Translations under genes and position numbers: made by a program
IMG/VR virus record: IMGVR_UViG_3300022918_000227
Location: 1-34,659 of that record
Source: a virus
DNA: 34,659 nt
Reading direction: 5' to 3' (one strand)
The notes under the pieces: model-generated
What the model was told of the DNA's origin: nothing
The model's input: only the letters and a program-made list of their open reading frames with translations
The model's database searches: none
Shown: piece by piece, positions 7,549 to 15,859 of the stretch
Layout of the letters: the number at the start of each line of letters is the position of its first letter
How positions within the stretch are numbered: the stretch's first letter is position 1

Positions 7549-9855
7549 TTACGAGATTCGCCACAGATCGTTCAAGTCGGTGCCGCCCAAAATTGCGGTG
7601 CCCGCGAACAGATACATTTCATCGTTGATCACCACGGCAGAGGCGTTTTCCCGGCCAGGTGCACCGTTGCCCAGCGCCGTCCAGCTGTTAGCCCCGGCGT
7701 CGTACACCCACAGGTCATTGCGGTAACGATCGCCGTTGTTTGGGGAAGCCCATTCGCCGCCGTAGATGTACATTTTCGAACCGATCGCCACTGCGACGTG
7801 GTTGTGTCGCTGTGAAGCCCCAACTCCGAGCTGCGTCCAGGTGTCGGTAGCGGGGTCGTAGTAGTACAGGTCGTTGAAGTAGCCCGCCCCACGGTTGCCA
7901 CCAAAGACGTACATCAGCCCATTCATGACTACAGCGGTATGGTCCATGCGCGAGTTGGTAGCGGCTTTGAGTTGCTTCCATTTTTTGGTAGCAGGGTCGT
8001 ACTCCCACAGATCCGGACAGTGACTACCGGTCGATCCGCCATAACCGCCGTACACGTAAAACTTGGAGCCGATGACCACCATTGATGCGTTGTAGACGCT
8101 AGGACCGACGGGCAACTCGCTCCAGGTGTTGAGCGCCGGGTCATAGACGTAGAAGGTGTTGGCGATGGTTGAACTCGACGACCCGGCCACGAATCCGTAG
8201 CCGCCCTGGACATACATTTTCCCGCCATAGGCGACGGCGCAGTGCCCCCAACGGCTTGCTGGGCCAGACGCGAGCTGCGCCCAGGCATTAGTGGCCGGAT
8301 CATAGACCCACAGATCCCCAACGAAACCGCCCGATCGATATTGCCCACCGAAGGTGTAGATCTTGCCGCCAATAGCCACCGAAGCATGGTTATAGCGCGG
8401 TGTCGCGCCGCCGTTCAGTTGGGTGAAGATGCCCTTCAACTGGTCGCTGGTGGTGAAACGAACCACTGGCGACCACTCGGTTTCGCCCAGGACACGACCC
8501 CTTTTTTTCATCCGGGCGTAGAACTGCGTGGCGTTGGCCAACGCGACTTCCGGCGTGTAGCTGACCAGTTGGCTGGTGCTCCAGCCACTGTCCAGGGCAA
8601 CGGTGGAAAAGTCAGCAAGCATCGAGACCTGCCAGCGACTGCCAATATGTTCGTCCGTGCCTCCGGACACGGCAAAGGCATCCGAGGTCAGGGTCTGCCG
8701 GGAGCTGACCTTCGTCTGACCGTCGGTTGGGTTGATGATCGCAGGCCGACGGATATACACCGCTGCTGTGTTGAACGAAGCCGAACCCCAGGCAGACGAC
8801 AAGGTTGCGCCGATCTGCATGGCCCGAGGGAAGTACTGCTTAGAAGGCTCCAGGTGATAGCCCGCATCACCGATGTTGAACGACGTCAGCTGTGTGGTAC
8901 TGGTGATGTCGAACACCAGGTCAGTAAATGCAGCGTTGCGTGACAGCTGCCAGCGGGTCTTAACGTGCGTATCGAAGCCAGCCGGAAAAACCGTGAAGGC
9001 CGAAATGGTCAGCGTGGGTTCGAAGGTGATGCCGGTTGCACCAGGTGCAGGCCCGACGATCGTCGGCTGCTGGATGGTGGCCGAGCCCAGCGGCACTTTG
9101 AGCGCCATTTTTGCCGCATCGCGCTGGACCTCGAGCGCTACCAGTCCCGCCGGCGCATCAGACGGAATAGTCAGGGTCAGGGTGTCAGCAGACAGTGCCA
9201 CGGTACCGACACTGGTGGTCGCCTTGTAGGTGCTAAACCGGTGGTAGTCCGTGATTTTGTAGGTGTTGGTCGTGCCCGGGTAAATCAATACCGGCCCGTC
9301 AAGACAGATCGAAACCGGCGGCGTGTAGTCGCTTTTGTTGAGCTTTTTTTCCAGCTCGGCACGAATGCCGGTCAGATCCGCCGCGATCTGGGTAAAGGTG
9401 TCCGTAAAGTCGAACTGCCAGGTGCTCGCCGGCACCTGGATACCGGTCAGTGCCTGTGCCCCGTTGTAATCCAGAATGATGTTGCGGGTCAGGTTGTTGC
9501 CGAACTGCAGCGGCGGGATTTCCTGGCGTTTCTGCTGCAGGGGCACATAGGCCGCGATCAACAACACCTGTTCGGTAGTTTCCAGGCCGATCCAGTTGAA
9601 GTCGAAATCCCCGACGGTGCTGTCCAGCATCAGGCTGTAAACCACCTTGTTGGGTGACAGATAGCCTTCGCGGGTCACATCTTTGCGATGCACGATCTGT
9701 TCGGCAGCGGGCAAGCCGGCACTGCGGTCGATCGGCAACGAGGTGTCGAGGCCTGGAATGTTGGCCAGGACGAAGCGCGCAACTGTCAGCACTTCCTGTT
9801 TGCTTTGTTTCAGAGCGATCAGGCTTTCGCCTGCAAGGGTAATACTGGCACCCAT
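7549..9855 (-). CDS. tail fibre with Kelch-repeat receptor-binding head
   Basis: 768 residues. Residues about 1-150 form the P2 gpH-type fibre N-terminus that attaches to the baseplate (the LAVGNL-type region is replaced by DVTREGYLSPNKVVYSLML and FDFNWIGLETTEQVLLIAAY). Residues about 270-465 hold two related Ig/fibronectin-like domains (IVGPAPGATGITFEPTLTIS and IINPTDGQTKVSSRQTLTSD start equivalent strands). Residues about 478-768 contain six Kelch repeats, each with a xxHxxVxxGxKxYxxGG core and a DLWxYDPATxxW strand, enough for a closed beta-propeller. Propellers bind sugars or proteins, so this is the likely host-recognition head. It follows the gpI-like tail protein and precedes its small partner, the usual fibre position. 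A Kelch head on a P2-type fibre is uncommon. Confidence 0.85.
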   Translation of the reverse strand: MGASITLAGESLIALKQSKQEVLTVARFVLANIPGLDTSLPIDRSAGLPAAEQIVHRKDVTREGYLSPNKVVYSLMLDSTVGDFDFNWIGLETTEQVLLIAAYVPLQQKRQEIPPLQFGNNLTRNIILDYNGAQALTGIQVPASTWQFDFTDTFTQIAADLTGIRAELEKKLNKSDYTPPVSICLDGPVLIYPGTTNTYKITDYHRFSTYKATTSVGTVALSADTLTLTIPSDAPAGLVALEVQRDAAKMALKVPLGSATIQQPTIVGPAPGATGITFEPTLTISAFTVFPAGFDTHVKTRWQLSRNAAFTDLVFDITSTTQLTSFNIGDAGYHLEPSKQYFPRAMQIGATLSSAWGSASFNTAAVYIRRPAIINPTDGQTKVSSRQTLTSDAFAVSGGTDEHIGSRWQVSMLADFSTVALDSGWSTSQLVSYTPEVALANATQFYARMKKRGRVLGETEWSPVVRFTTSDQLKGIFTQLNGGATPRYNHASVAIGGKIYTFGGQYRSGGFVGDLWVYDPATNAWAQLASGPASRWGHCAVAYGGKMYVQGGYGFVAGSSSSTIANTFYVYDPALNTWSELPVGPSVYNASMVVIGSKFYVYGGYGGSTGSHCPDLWEYDPATKKWKQLKAATNSRMDHTAVVMNGLMYVFGGNRGAGYFNDLYYYDPATDTWTQLGVGASQRHNHVAVAIGSKMYIYGGEWASPNNGDRYRNDLWVYDAGANSWTALGNGAPGRENASAVVINDEMYLFAGTAILGGTDLNDLWRIS

Positions 9856-9865
9856 GGGGATTCCT

Positions 9866-10465
9866 TTAGCGAGTGACCAGGGTCATGTGGTCGTGGTTGA
9901 ACTCGAAGCTGGCCAACTGCAGGCCGATCGTGTGGAAGTCGTCGAAGCGAGCGGTCAGCGTGGCGTGGTCGTGGCCGAATTCAGCGGCAACGAGGTCGAG
10001 GGTCAGTTCAGTGGTGCCCACCAGCTCGTAACGGCGGCAGGTGCGCCCGTACTGGTGGACGATGATGTCGATCAGCGTGGGGTTGTTCGAAAGCTGCTCG
10101 TCCGAGAAATACAGCTGGACGATGTCCCAGTCCCGGTCGGGCTGGCGTTCCTTGATCTTCACGTCACCGACGCCCAGGCGCTGCAGGATCCGGCGAAAGC
10201 CCGCCACGGATCCGGCGTCGACAGCGTTGACAAAGGCGTACTTCACACGCAGCCGGTACAGGCTTTCGGGCTCGCCGTTGTACCGGCTGATATCGCGCTG
10301 CCAGGCGAGCAGATCGAGCACCGACAGGTGGCACGTTTCCGGGTCCATCTGCAGCAGTGGCCAGCGCATCCAACTTTCGACAGACTCCCACCACGCCTGG
10401 GCGCTCGCCTTGAGCTTGGTGGCCTCTTCGCCGTCCAGCCAAAAAGGCAGTTCGAGTTTGATCAT
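9866..10465 (-). CDS. baseplate/tail protein I (gpI-like)
   Basis: 199 residues. The motif LLQMDPETCHLSVLDLLAWQRDI followed by a charged linker and VDAGSVAGFRRILQRLG is the pattern of tail protein I of P2- and HP1-type phages, which joins the baseplate wedge to the tail fibre. The position between the gpJ-like wedge protein and the fibre is exactly that of gene I. The C-terminal third is beta-rich with FGHDHATLTARFDDFHTIG. Overlaps the preceding gene by four bases. Confidence 0.75.
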   Translation of the reverse strand: MIKLELPFWLDGEEATKLKASAQAWWESVESWMRWPLLQMDPETCHLSVLDLLAWQRDISRYNGEPESLYRLRVKYAFVNAVDAGSVAGFRRILQRLGVGDVKIKERQPDRDWDIVQLYFSDEQLSNNPTLIDIIVHQYGRTCRRYELVGTTELTLDLVAAEFGHDHATLTARFDDFHTIGLQLASFEFNHDHMTLVTR

Positions 10466-11631
10466 GGGTACACCACTGCAAGCGTCTTCAGCCGAGGGAT
10501 GTCCAGCGCCGAGAGGATGTCGTCGTTAAAGAACTTCAGCGATTCGATGCCCGGGAATTGCTCGTGCAACTCCTCAGTCAGACGGCTAAACGAAAACCGC
10601 GACTGTGGCCAGGTCAGCGTCGGCGCGTAATCGCTGCCAGTGCTCTCCCGGAAAGCGGCTCGAACGAACAGCGCAATATTCGCCTTGAGGTCAGCCAGGC
10701 CCTGTTCGGTCTGGTTGGATTTGGGCCATACCTTGAGTTCAACACTGTGGAAGGTTTCAGGCATGGCCATGACCAGTAAGTCGTCACCGTGTCCGTGGTT
10801 GCCCTCGTCCATGATGCTGGCGTTGATTTGCACCAGGTAGCTGTCAGCCGGCACATCGGCCTGGAACAAAACATAGGCATTCGCGCTGCCGGGACCGCGT
10901 GGGGCCCCGTGCTCGAAGTACACGCCATTGGTCGATACGGCAGGGAACGCGGCAATCAACGCGCGGTAAACGGCGTCGGTGTGCCACTGGTTGACTGCGC
11001 TGAACTGGTTACGAGTGCGCAAGCGCAGATCCTCGTCCAGCTCGGCGTCCGAACCCGGGCTGGCCAGCCAGCCGTCGAGGTTCACCACCTGGACAACGCC
11101 CGGTACCGGCACGGGCAACACGGCGTAATAACCCGGGGCGAGGTTGAAGCCGCTACCCGCCTCGATCGCCATAGCCGGAACTGATACCTGTGACTCGCCT
11201 TCAGCAAAGCTGGCCAGCGCCGTGGTGACCAGCTCGTAAACGTTGCCGTTGATGGCGGGCGACTGAACGCGGGTCCCGATCGGGATCTCAAACGAACCCA
11301 CGGTCGTGGCTCGGCTGAATAGCAGCGTGCCGATCGCCTTGGTTGGGGCTTTGCGTTCGACGTTGACCGCCCAGGCCAGCATGTCTAACCAGGTGCCGCC
11401 GGCCGTCTTCACAAAGAAGTTGGGTAGCACGGTGTCACTGACGAAAGTCAGGATCCACAGCACCGGTTTGGTAACCAGCGCCGTGACCACCCGCCAGAAC
11501 GGCGAATACGCGCTGGTGTTGGCCAGCTTGCTGCCCTGGGCGGTGACTTCGGCTTCCCACGCTGCTTTGAGGCCCGCTTCGGTGGTCGGAATGCCGGAAT
11601 CAGCCAGCGCCTGCTTGAAGTCGACAGTCAT
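10462..11631 (-). CDS. baseplate J/gp47 family protein
   Basis: 389 residues of the baseplate J/gp47 family, which forms the wedges around the central hub of contractile tails. Recognisable stretches: LNTSAYSPFWRVVTALVTKP-like N-terminal region, AINGNVYELVTTALASFAEG at about residues 125-145, and LDGWLASPGSDAELDEDLRLR near residue 185-205, the usual gp47 signature GxDxExDExLR. The C-terminal part (YAPTLTWPQSRFSFSRLTEEL) is typical of the HP1 branch. Overlaps both neighbours by four bases within the tail operon. Confidence 0.85.
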   Translation of the reverse strand: MTVDFKQALADSGIPTTEAGLKAAWEAEVTAQGSKLANTSAYSPFWRVVTALVTKPVLWILTFVSDTVLPNFFVKTAGGTWLDMLAWAVNVERKAPTKAIGTLLFSRATTVGSFEIPIGTRVQSPAINGNVYELVTTALASFAEGESQVSVPAMAIEAGSGFNLAPGYYAVLPVPVPGVVQVVNLDGWLASPGSDAELDEDLRLRTRNQFSAVNQWHTDAVYRALIAAFPAVSTNGVYFEHGAPRGPGSANAYVLFQADVPADSYLVQINASIMDEGNHGHGDDLLVMAMPETFHSVELKVWPKSNQTEQGLADLKANIALFVRAAFRESTGSDYAPTLTWPQSRFSFSRLTEELHEQFPGIESLKFFNDDILSALDIPRLKTLAVVYP

Positions 11632-11945
11632 AGGGTCACCTGCAGGTTACCGAACTGCGACGTGGTGGCGGTCACCAGGTACTGCCCTGCAGAGACCTCT
11701 GTGATTTTGGCGGTACCGGGCACCAGACGAACGTCGTTTTCAACCAGCAGCTCCAGTTGCTGGATGCAGTCGCGCTGTTTAAGACGGTTGCGCTCGGCCA
11801 CCAGCGTCACCAGCAGACCGCTTTCGCGGATCATGTGGCCAATGTCCTGGGCAATGCAGGCCCGATCCTCTACAGGCAGCGGCTGACGGGACAGGTCTAG
11901 TGCCAGATCGTTTTCAGTGATCAGCAGATCGATGTATTCGCTCAT
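11628..11945 (-). CDS. DUF2590 family phage tail protein
   Basis: 105 residues beginning MSEYIDLLITENDLALD. The layout, N-terminal beta pair, a central helix AQDIGHMIRESGLLVTLVAE and C-terminal strands ending in GNLQVTL, matches DUF2590, a small protein found in HP1/K139-type phages between the tape measure and baseplate J genes and probably equivalent to the gp25/gpW wedge protein. It overlaps both neighbours by four bases. Function from context. Confidence 0.75.
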   Translation of the reverse strand: MSEYIDLLITENDLALDLSRQPLPVEDRACIAQDIGHMIRESGLLVTLVAERNRLKQRDCIQQLELLVENDVRLVPGTAKITEVSAGQYLVTATTSQFGNLQVTL

Positions 11946-13996
11946 CCGCTCACCGCCATGCTCATCATGTTTTCGATTTCTAGCGGCGTCATAGGCTTCG
12001 CCGTGTTGATGTTGATGGTGTCAACGTGGGTGCCCTTGTTCTGGGTCTGGTTGTTGGTGTTGTTCTGGATGCTGCGCAGCAAACCGCCCTGGGGCACGGC
12101 GGTTGCGCGTGTCGGGGCAATGCTCGCGGTGGTCGCTGCCATCTTCTGGCGCGCCTGCTCGGCCTGTTCCGTCGGCGCCGGTGCCATCACCAGCGGCGGG
12201 ACCGCTGACAAGGCAGGGCGAATCCCCGCCGGCAATTGGGCAGCCTGCAGCGCTCGATCTACTGCAGGCGTACTCGGCAACGGGGATTGACTACCTGGTG
12301 CAGCCGGCGCGATCGGGATCTGCGTTTCCATGCCTGGGATCTCCGGCGCTTTGGGCATGTCGCCAAAGGTCGTATCGATGTTCACGCCGGGGATCTTGTT
12401 CAGTAGCTGGATCAGGCCCTTGAGCGCGCTGCCAATCAGGGCGAACGGCGACACGTTGGTCAGCGCCCAGATAAAGGCGTCCCACACCGTGTTGGCCGAC
12501 GTTGTGACACCCACCATCTGCGATAGCCAATCGACAACCTGCAGTCCAAATGCGGCGACCTGCTGCATACCGACCCACAGGACGTTGAGCACTGCGCCAA
12601 ACACCCGGAGCAACAGCACGACGGGGGTCAACATGGCCACGATTGCCTGGAACCAGGCGGTGTCGCCAAAGGAAGCTTTCAGGCGGTCCCAGTAATAGAT
12701 CCCGACACCGATACCGATCACCAGGGCGGCGATCGCAATCACGATCAAAGTGATCGGGCTGGCCAACATCGACAACATGCCGATCACGCTACCGATAACC
12801 GTCAGCGCCCCGATCGCGACCACCAGTGCCAGAATGCCAAGGGTGACCATGGCGATCATGCGGGTCAGGTTCGGAAACAGCTGGGTCCAGCGGGTCAGCG
12901 TGCTGGCAATGCCGGTCAGCTTCTCCATCAGCGGGGCCAGCATGGGAATGAGCGCTTGGCCGAAAGCAATACGCAGCGCCTGGACGGCTGCGCCGAACTG
13001 CTGCCATGGGTCCACCATGGCCTTGGCCATCTTCTCGGCGTTCTCCAGCCCCCGCACTTTGCCCAGCTGCTCGAGGCCGTTTTTGAAGCGGTCGGTATCC
13101 TTGGCCAGGGCAGTGATCACCCGTGCCCCTTCCCCGCCAAAAGCCTCGGTCAGCTTTGTGCCGGCAGCGGCGCTGTTCAGATCGCCAAACTTGCCTTCCA
13201 GCTTGCTCAGGATGTCCGCCATCGGGATCAGCTGGCCGTTCTGGTCGGTGAATTTCATCTTGAGCTTTTCGGACGCTGCGCCGATGTTCTCGAAAAACGA
13301 CTTATACAAGCCGCCGGCGTCTCCGCCTTCCATGGTGCTGCTCAGGGTGCCGATCACCGCGAACTGCTCGGCGATATCGACACCGGCCGTATTGGCGATC
13401 TGACCCACTTCCTTGAAGGCATCCTTGAGCTGCGCACCGTCCGTGCGGAACAGTTGCGCCGCCAAAGCCGTCTGGCCGCCCAGCATTTCGACCCACTTGC
13501 TTTTGCCCATCTGGTCAGCGGACGTTTTGAACAGGTTGTACATGGTGCCCACGTAGGCACTCATGGTGTCGGCGTCAGATTTGGTGGCCTTGGCCAACAG
13601 GTTGCTGGTGTTGGTGAAGGTCGCCAGCTGGTCGCCGGTCAACCCCTTGATCGCGCCAGAAATGCTGTAGGCCGACGCCACAAAGTCGCGGGCGTTCTCG
13701 CCGTAAGCGACGGAGAATTCCAGCGATTTGCGGTTCAGGGCGTTCAATGCGTCCTCGGCAACGCCCAACGATCGGACGTCGCCCAGGGCGCGGTTCATTT
13801 CCAGCGCCGGTTCCAGTGATTCGGAGATGGCCACGCCCGCCCCCACCATGCCAGCCAGGCCCGTGCCCATCTTCATGATGTTCTGCTGGCCTTGGGTGGC
13901 CAAGTCGGTGAACTTGGTTTTCACCTTGCCCAAGGGCGCGCTGACCTTGTCGGTCAGACTGAGGATGAATGCCAAGCGGGCGCTGCGGTCAGCCAT
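11942..13996 (-). CDS. tail tape measure protein
   Basis: 684 residues; sets tail length by stretching through the tube during assembly. The N-terminal 350 residues are helical and carry the TMP core of phage tape measures (SLTDKVSAPLGKVKTKF, then ALGDVRSLGVAEDALNALN, then GGQTALAAQLFRTDGAQLKD). About residues 380-435 form several hydrophobic segments in a row (MIAMVTLGILALVVAIGAL, IVIAIAALVIGIGVGIYYW), usual for tape measures that cross the host membrane. The C-terminal 100 residues are Pro/Ala/Gln-rich and end in a short helix. It follows the frameshifted chaperone, the standard order. Comparatively short, so the tail should be of modest length. Confidence 0.9.
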   Translation of the reverse strand: MADRSARLAFILSLTDKVSAPLGKVKTKFTDLATQGQQNIMKMGTGLAGMVGAGVAISESLEPALEMNRALGDVRSLGVAEDALNALNRKSLEFSVAYGENARDFVASAYSISGAIKGLTGDQLATFTNTSNLLAKATKSDADTMSAYVGTMYNLFKTSADQMGKSKWVEMLGGQTALAAQLFRTDGAQLKDAFKEVGQIANTAGVDIAEQFAVIGTLSSTMEGGDAGGLYKSFFENIGAASEKLKMKFTDQNGQLIPMADILSKLEGKFGDLNSAAAGTKLTEAFGGEGARVITALAKDTDRFKNGLEQLGKVRGLENAEKMAKAMVDPWQQFGAAVQALRIAFGQALIPMLAPLMEKLTGIASTLTRWTQLFPNLTRMIAMVTLGILALVVAIGALTVIGSVIGMLSMLASPITLIVIAIAALVIGIGVGIYYWDRLKASFGDTAWFQAIVAMLTPVVLLLRVFGAVLNVLWVGMQQVAAFGLQVVDWLSQMVGVTTSANTVWDAFIWALTNVSPFALIGSALKGLIQLLNKIPGVNIDTTFGDMPKAPEIPGMETQIPIAPAAPGSQSPLPSTPAVDRALQAAQLPAGIRPALSAVPPLVMAPAPTEQAEQARQKMAATTASIAPTRATAVPQGGLLRSIQNNTNNQTQNKGTHVDTININTAKPMTPLEIENMMSMAVSG

Positions 13997-14002
13997 TGGG
14001 TT

Positions 14003-14457
14003 TTATCCGTTCAGCGCATAGGCGATGCCGTTTGCAACGGCGATCTCCATGCGTCTCCAGTGTTCGTCCTCCAGCCACTTGGCCAACCCCATGTTCTCGA
14101 TCGTGGGTTCGGCACCAGGTAGCCAGCGGGTCGTCATGGCCAGCAGCTGGCCAAGTCCGTCCTCGGTCAGTCGCTCTGCGTGCTCGAGGGCTTTTTTACG
14201 ACGAGGTCGATGTCCGGCGAGTACTCTTCAAGCAGCGCCCCGGCCACCTCCATCACGGTCGTCGGGTTTTCCAGAAACGGCTTCAGGGTGGCTTTTTCGA
14301 GCTGGTCGACGGTGGTCATCAACAGGTTCCGTGCCGGCGCAACCTTGTTGTTATTCGTGATGCTGTTGAAGTACTTGGTCACGTCCTGGGGGGTCATGCG
14401 GAAGGTGAATTCCTTGCCAGCAAATTCCATCGTGATGTCGCGGTTTACTTCGCTCAT
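14003..14457 (-). CDS. tail assembly chaperone, -1 frameshift long form
   Basis: Predicted 151-residue fusion product. Translation starts as in the short chaperone, slips back one base at A AAA AAG (14197-14191), and continues for 62 codons in the -1 frame to a TAA at 14003-14005. The extension begins ALEHAERLTEDGLGQL and ends YALNG; it is a sensible helical protein sequence that fills the otherwise empty space before the tape measure gene and has no good start of its own. Making a short and a long chaperone by frameshift is the rule for phage tails (lambda G/GT, P2 E/E'), and the long form recruits the tape measure protein. The slip site and both frames are seen directly; the slipping itself is inferred. 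Confidence 0.75.
14167..14457 (-). CDS. tail assembly chaperone, short form
   Basis: 96 residues: MSEVNRDITMEFAGKEFTFR, a helical middle, and a short tail after the slip site. It matches the small tail assembly chaperones of HP1-type phages, the counterpart of P2 gpE and lambda gpG, that keep the tape measure protein ready for tube polymerisation. It is encoded directly upstream of the tape measure gene. Most ribosomes would end at the TGA at 14167-14169; a fraction should shift at codon 88-89 to make the long form. Separated from the spanin gene by 39 bases. Confidence 0.8.
   Translation of the reverse strand: MSEVNRDITMEFAGKEFTFRMTPQDVTKYFNSITNNNKVAPARNLLMTTVDQLEKATLKPFLENPTTVMEVAGALLEEYSPDIDLVVKKPSSTQSD
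14191..14197 (-). other. -1 ribosomal frameshift slippery heptamer
   Basis: On the minus strand the bases read A AAA AAG in the reading frame of the chaperone (codons 87-89), the most efficient slip sequence in E. coli (as in dnaX). Downstream there is a possible CCTCG/CGAGG stem (14189-14185 with 14165-14161) and a perfect GGCCAG/CTGGCC hairpin at 14138-14152 that may help pausing. Confidence 0.75.
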
Positions 14458-14496
14458 GGTTCGTATCCGTAGGGGTTTTGGGTTTGAAAAAAGTGG

Positions 14497-15006
14497 TTAG
14501 GGTTTCGCCGGCGGTCGCTGGACCACCGTGCGGATGTAGTCCTGCAGGCCGAGCACCATCTGCCGGGTTAGGGCGAGCTGGCTTCGGAGGGTGAAATAAT
14601 CCGATCGAGCGTCAGCTGCGAGTTCGGCGGATCCAGCATCAGCCACGCTGCCGGTGCTGGTGGCACCAGGTACTGCGGAGGCGGTGGGGCAACTGGCTTT
14701 GATGAGCAGCCGCTTATCGCGAGCAGCAACATCACGCTGCAGAGCTTTGTTCTGATCGAGCGCATTGTTCAGCTCCAGGGTGTGTTTCAAGTCGTTTGCG
14801 TCACGGGCGGCCAGCATCTCGCCGGAGATCCGCGCCGCTTCGAGAAGGCCATCGCGCTCAGTGGTGACAGTGCCCAGATCGAGCACGGCGGCATCACGCT
14901 CGCCCCGTGCCTCGTCGCGCTGATCAGCGACGTAGTCAAAAAGGATGTACGCGGCCAGGCTGGCCAGCAGTAAGAACAGGGCAAGGCGCGGCAGTGAAAT
15001 AGTCAT
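14497..15006 (-). CDS. i-spanin (Rz-like lysis protein)
   Basis: 169 residues from the ATG at 15006, which overlaps the endolysin stop as ATGA; a GTG at 15015 is less likely. One N-terminal membrane segment (LPRLALFLLLASLAAYILF, about residues 5-24) is followed by a long charged coiled coil (DQRDEARGERDAAVLDLGTV onward) and a C-terminal helix, the standard inner-membrane spanin layout. Together with the nested Rz1 lipoprotein it should bridge the periplasm and fuse inner and outer membranes in the last step of lysis. Last gene of the lysis cassette holin-endolysin-Rz/Rz1. Confidence 0.85.
   Translation of the reverse strand: MTISLPRLALFLLLASLAAYILFDYVADQRDEARGERDAAVLDLGTVTTERDGLLEAARISGEMLAARDANDLKHTLELNNALDQNKALQRDVAARDKRLLIKASCPTASAVPGATSTGSVADAGSAELAADARSDYFTLRSQLALTRQMVLGLQDYIRTVVQRPPAKP
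14568..14765 (-). CDS. o-spanin (Rz1-like lipoprotein) nested inside Rz
   Basis: 65 residues, read in another frame and lying wholly inside the Rz gene. The start has its own ribosome site (GGAG at 14776-14773). The sequence is a textbook Rz1: signal peptide VMLLLAISG ending in a lipobox before Cys-20, then a short proline-rich mature part (KPVAPPPPQYLVPPAPAAW). It should sit as a lipoprotein in the inner leaflet of the outer membrane and pair with Rz. Nested Rz1 genes are known from lambda and P2 (lysC in lysB); automated annotation often misses them. Confidence 0.85.
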   Translation of the reverse strand: MRSIRTKLCSVMLLLAISGCSSKPVAPPPPQYLVPPAPAAWLMLDPPNSQLTLDRIISPSEASSP

Positions 15007-15527
15007 TTGGCGCACAGCTCCGCTTCTTTCAGCCGCCTGGCGAACAACCCGGGTACGAATTTCTTTTTGCCTTGGGCGTCGGTGACGTAGGACCAGACCG
15101 GCGAACCGTCAGGCGCACGGGCCAATGCCCTGCAGCCCTCTGCGATGCGGCCTGAATTGATCAGGCCCACGGCGCGACTGGCGCACGTCGAAGGCACCCC
15201 GACGTTGTGGCCATGGCTGCTCAGGGCGTCGAACGTGTTCTGCCCGATCGCTTGGTTCGTCAGGCAGTCAGCCAGGGCCAGTTGGCCTTTCTCGATCACC
15301 AACTGCTCTACCTCGGCGCAGCGCTCGTCAGACCAGTAGTCACCAACGATCACGGGATACGGGCTGGTGTGCTTGGTGATGCCCTTGCACACGGATGGCA
15401 GACCCCGGGCCAGCTTGTCGGCATATACGATGTTCTGGCCGTTGCCTTCCCACGTGCCCAGGAACAGCACCAATGACGAACTGCACAGCGTGATTGCGCC
15501 GGTAGCGATCTTCTGGCGCAGGTTCAT
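15003..15527 (-). CDS. endolysin, GH24 lysozyme with N-terminal signal-anchor
   Basis: 174 residues from the ATG at 15527 (ATGA overlap with the holin stop); a GTG at 15536 is possible. Residues about 6-26 are a weakly hydrophobic, Ser/Gly/Ala-rich segment (IATGAITLCSSSLVLFLGT) followed at once by the catalytic-type Glu in WEGN, then YAD and GIT, matching the Glu-Asp/Cys-Thr triad region of GH24 muramidases. The layout is that of the signal-anchor-release endolysin of phage 21: exported by Sec, held inactive in the membrane, freed when the membrane is depolarised, then cleaving the peptidoglycan glycan strand. Cys residues at 38-40, 60, 77 and 107 could form activating disulfides. Placed between the holin and the spanins. 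Confidence 0.85.
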   Translation of the reverse strand: MNLRQKIATGAITLCSSSLVLFLGTWEGNGQNIVYADKLARGLPSVCKGITKHTSPYPVIVGDYWSDERCAEVEQLVIEKGQLALADCLTNQAIGQNTFDALSSHGHNVGVPSTCASRAVGLINSGRIAEGCRALARAPDGSPVWSYVTDAQGKKKFVPGLFARRLKEAELCAK

Positions 15528-15859
15528 GGCAGCCACACCCGAAGCAATGCCGGCACTGCCATTTGCAGCACGCAGCCCGCGATTGTCAGGATGGTCAGCA
15601 GTCGGGTGACCTTCGACCCGATCTCATTGACCGCGACCGTCAGCTTCGCCTGGCCAGCGCCCAGCGCCTTGAGCTGAACGTCAGTGTTTCTGAATTGCTG
15701 CTCCAGCATCGAAACGCGCGTCGGTACGGTTTCGTGCCGGGTCGTTATATCGTCAAGCCGATGTTCGGCCACTGCCATTTGCTGCTCCAAACGCCCAAGG
15801 CGCTCGGGATCAGCGCCAAGGGTAGGACGCGACGGGGTTGGTCTTTGACCTCTGGTCAT
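15524..15859 (-). CDS. putative holin/lysis membrane protein (XhlA-like layout)
   Basis: 111 residues. A soluble charged N-terminal part with coiled-coil character (RLEQQMAVAEHRLDDITTRH to LGAGQAKLTVAVNEIGSKV, residues about 22-85) is followed by one C-terminal membrane segment (LLTILTIAGCVLQMAVPALL, about 88-107). This matches small lysis-associated membrane proteins of the hemolysin XhlA type. It sits directly before the endolysin, where HP1 and P2 have the holin, and overlaps both neighbours by four bases. A single C-terminal segment is unusual for a true holin, so it might be a holin accessory protein; no other holin candidate exists in the cassette. Confidence 0.6.
   Translation of the reverse strand: MTRGQRPTPSRPTLGADPERLGRLEQQMAVAEHRLDDITTRHETVPTRVSMLEQQFRNTDVQLKALGAGQAKLTVAVNEIGSKVTRLLTILTIAGCVLQMAVPALLRVWLP

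Noticed and set aside
9683-10630. 315-codon plus-strand frame opposite tail genes
   Set aside because: Antisense to the fibre and gpI-like genes, which are well supported.
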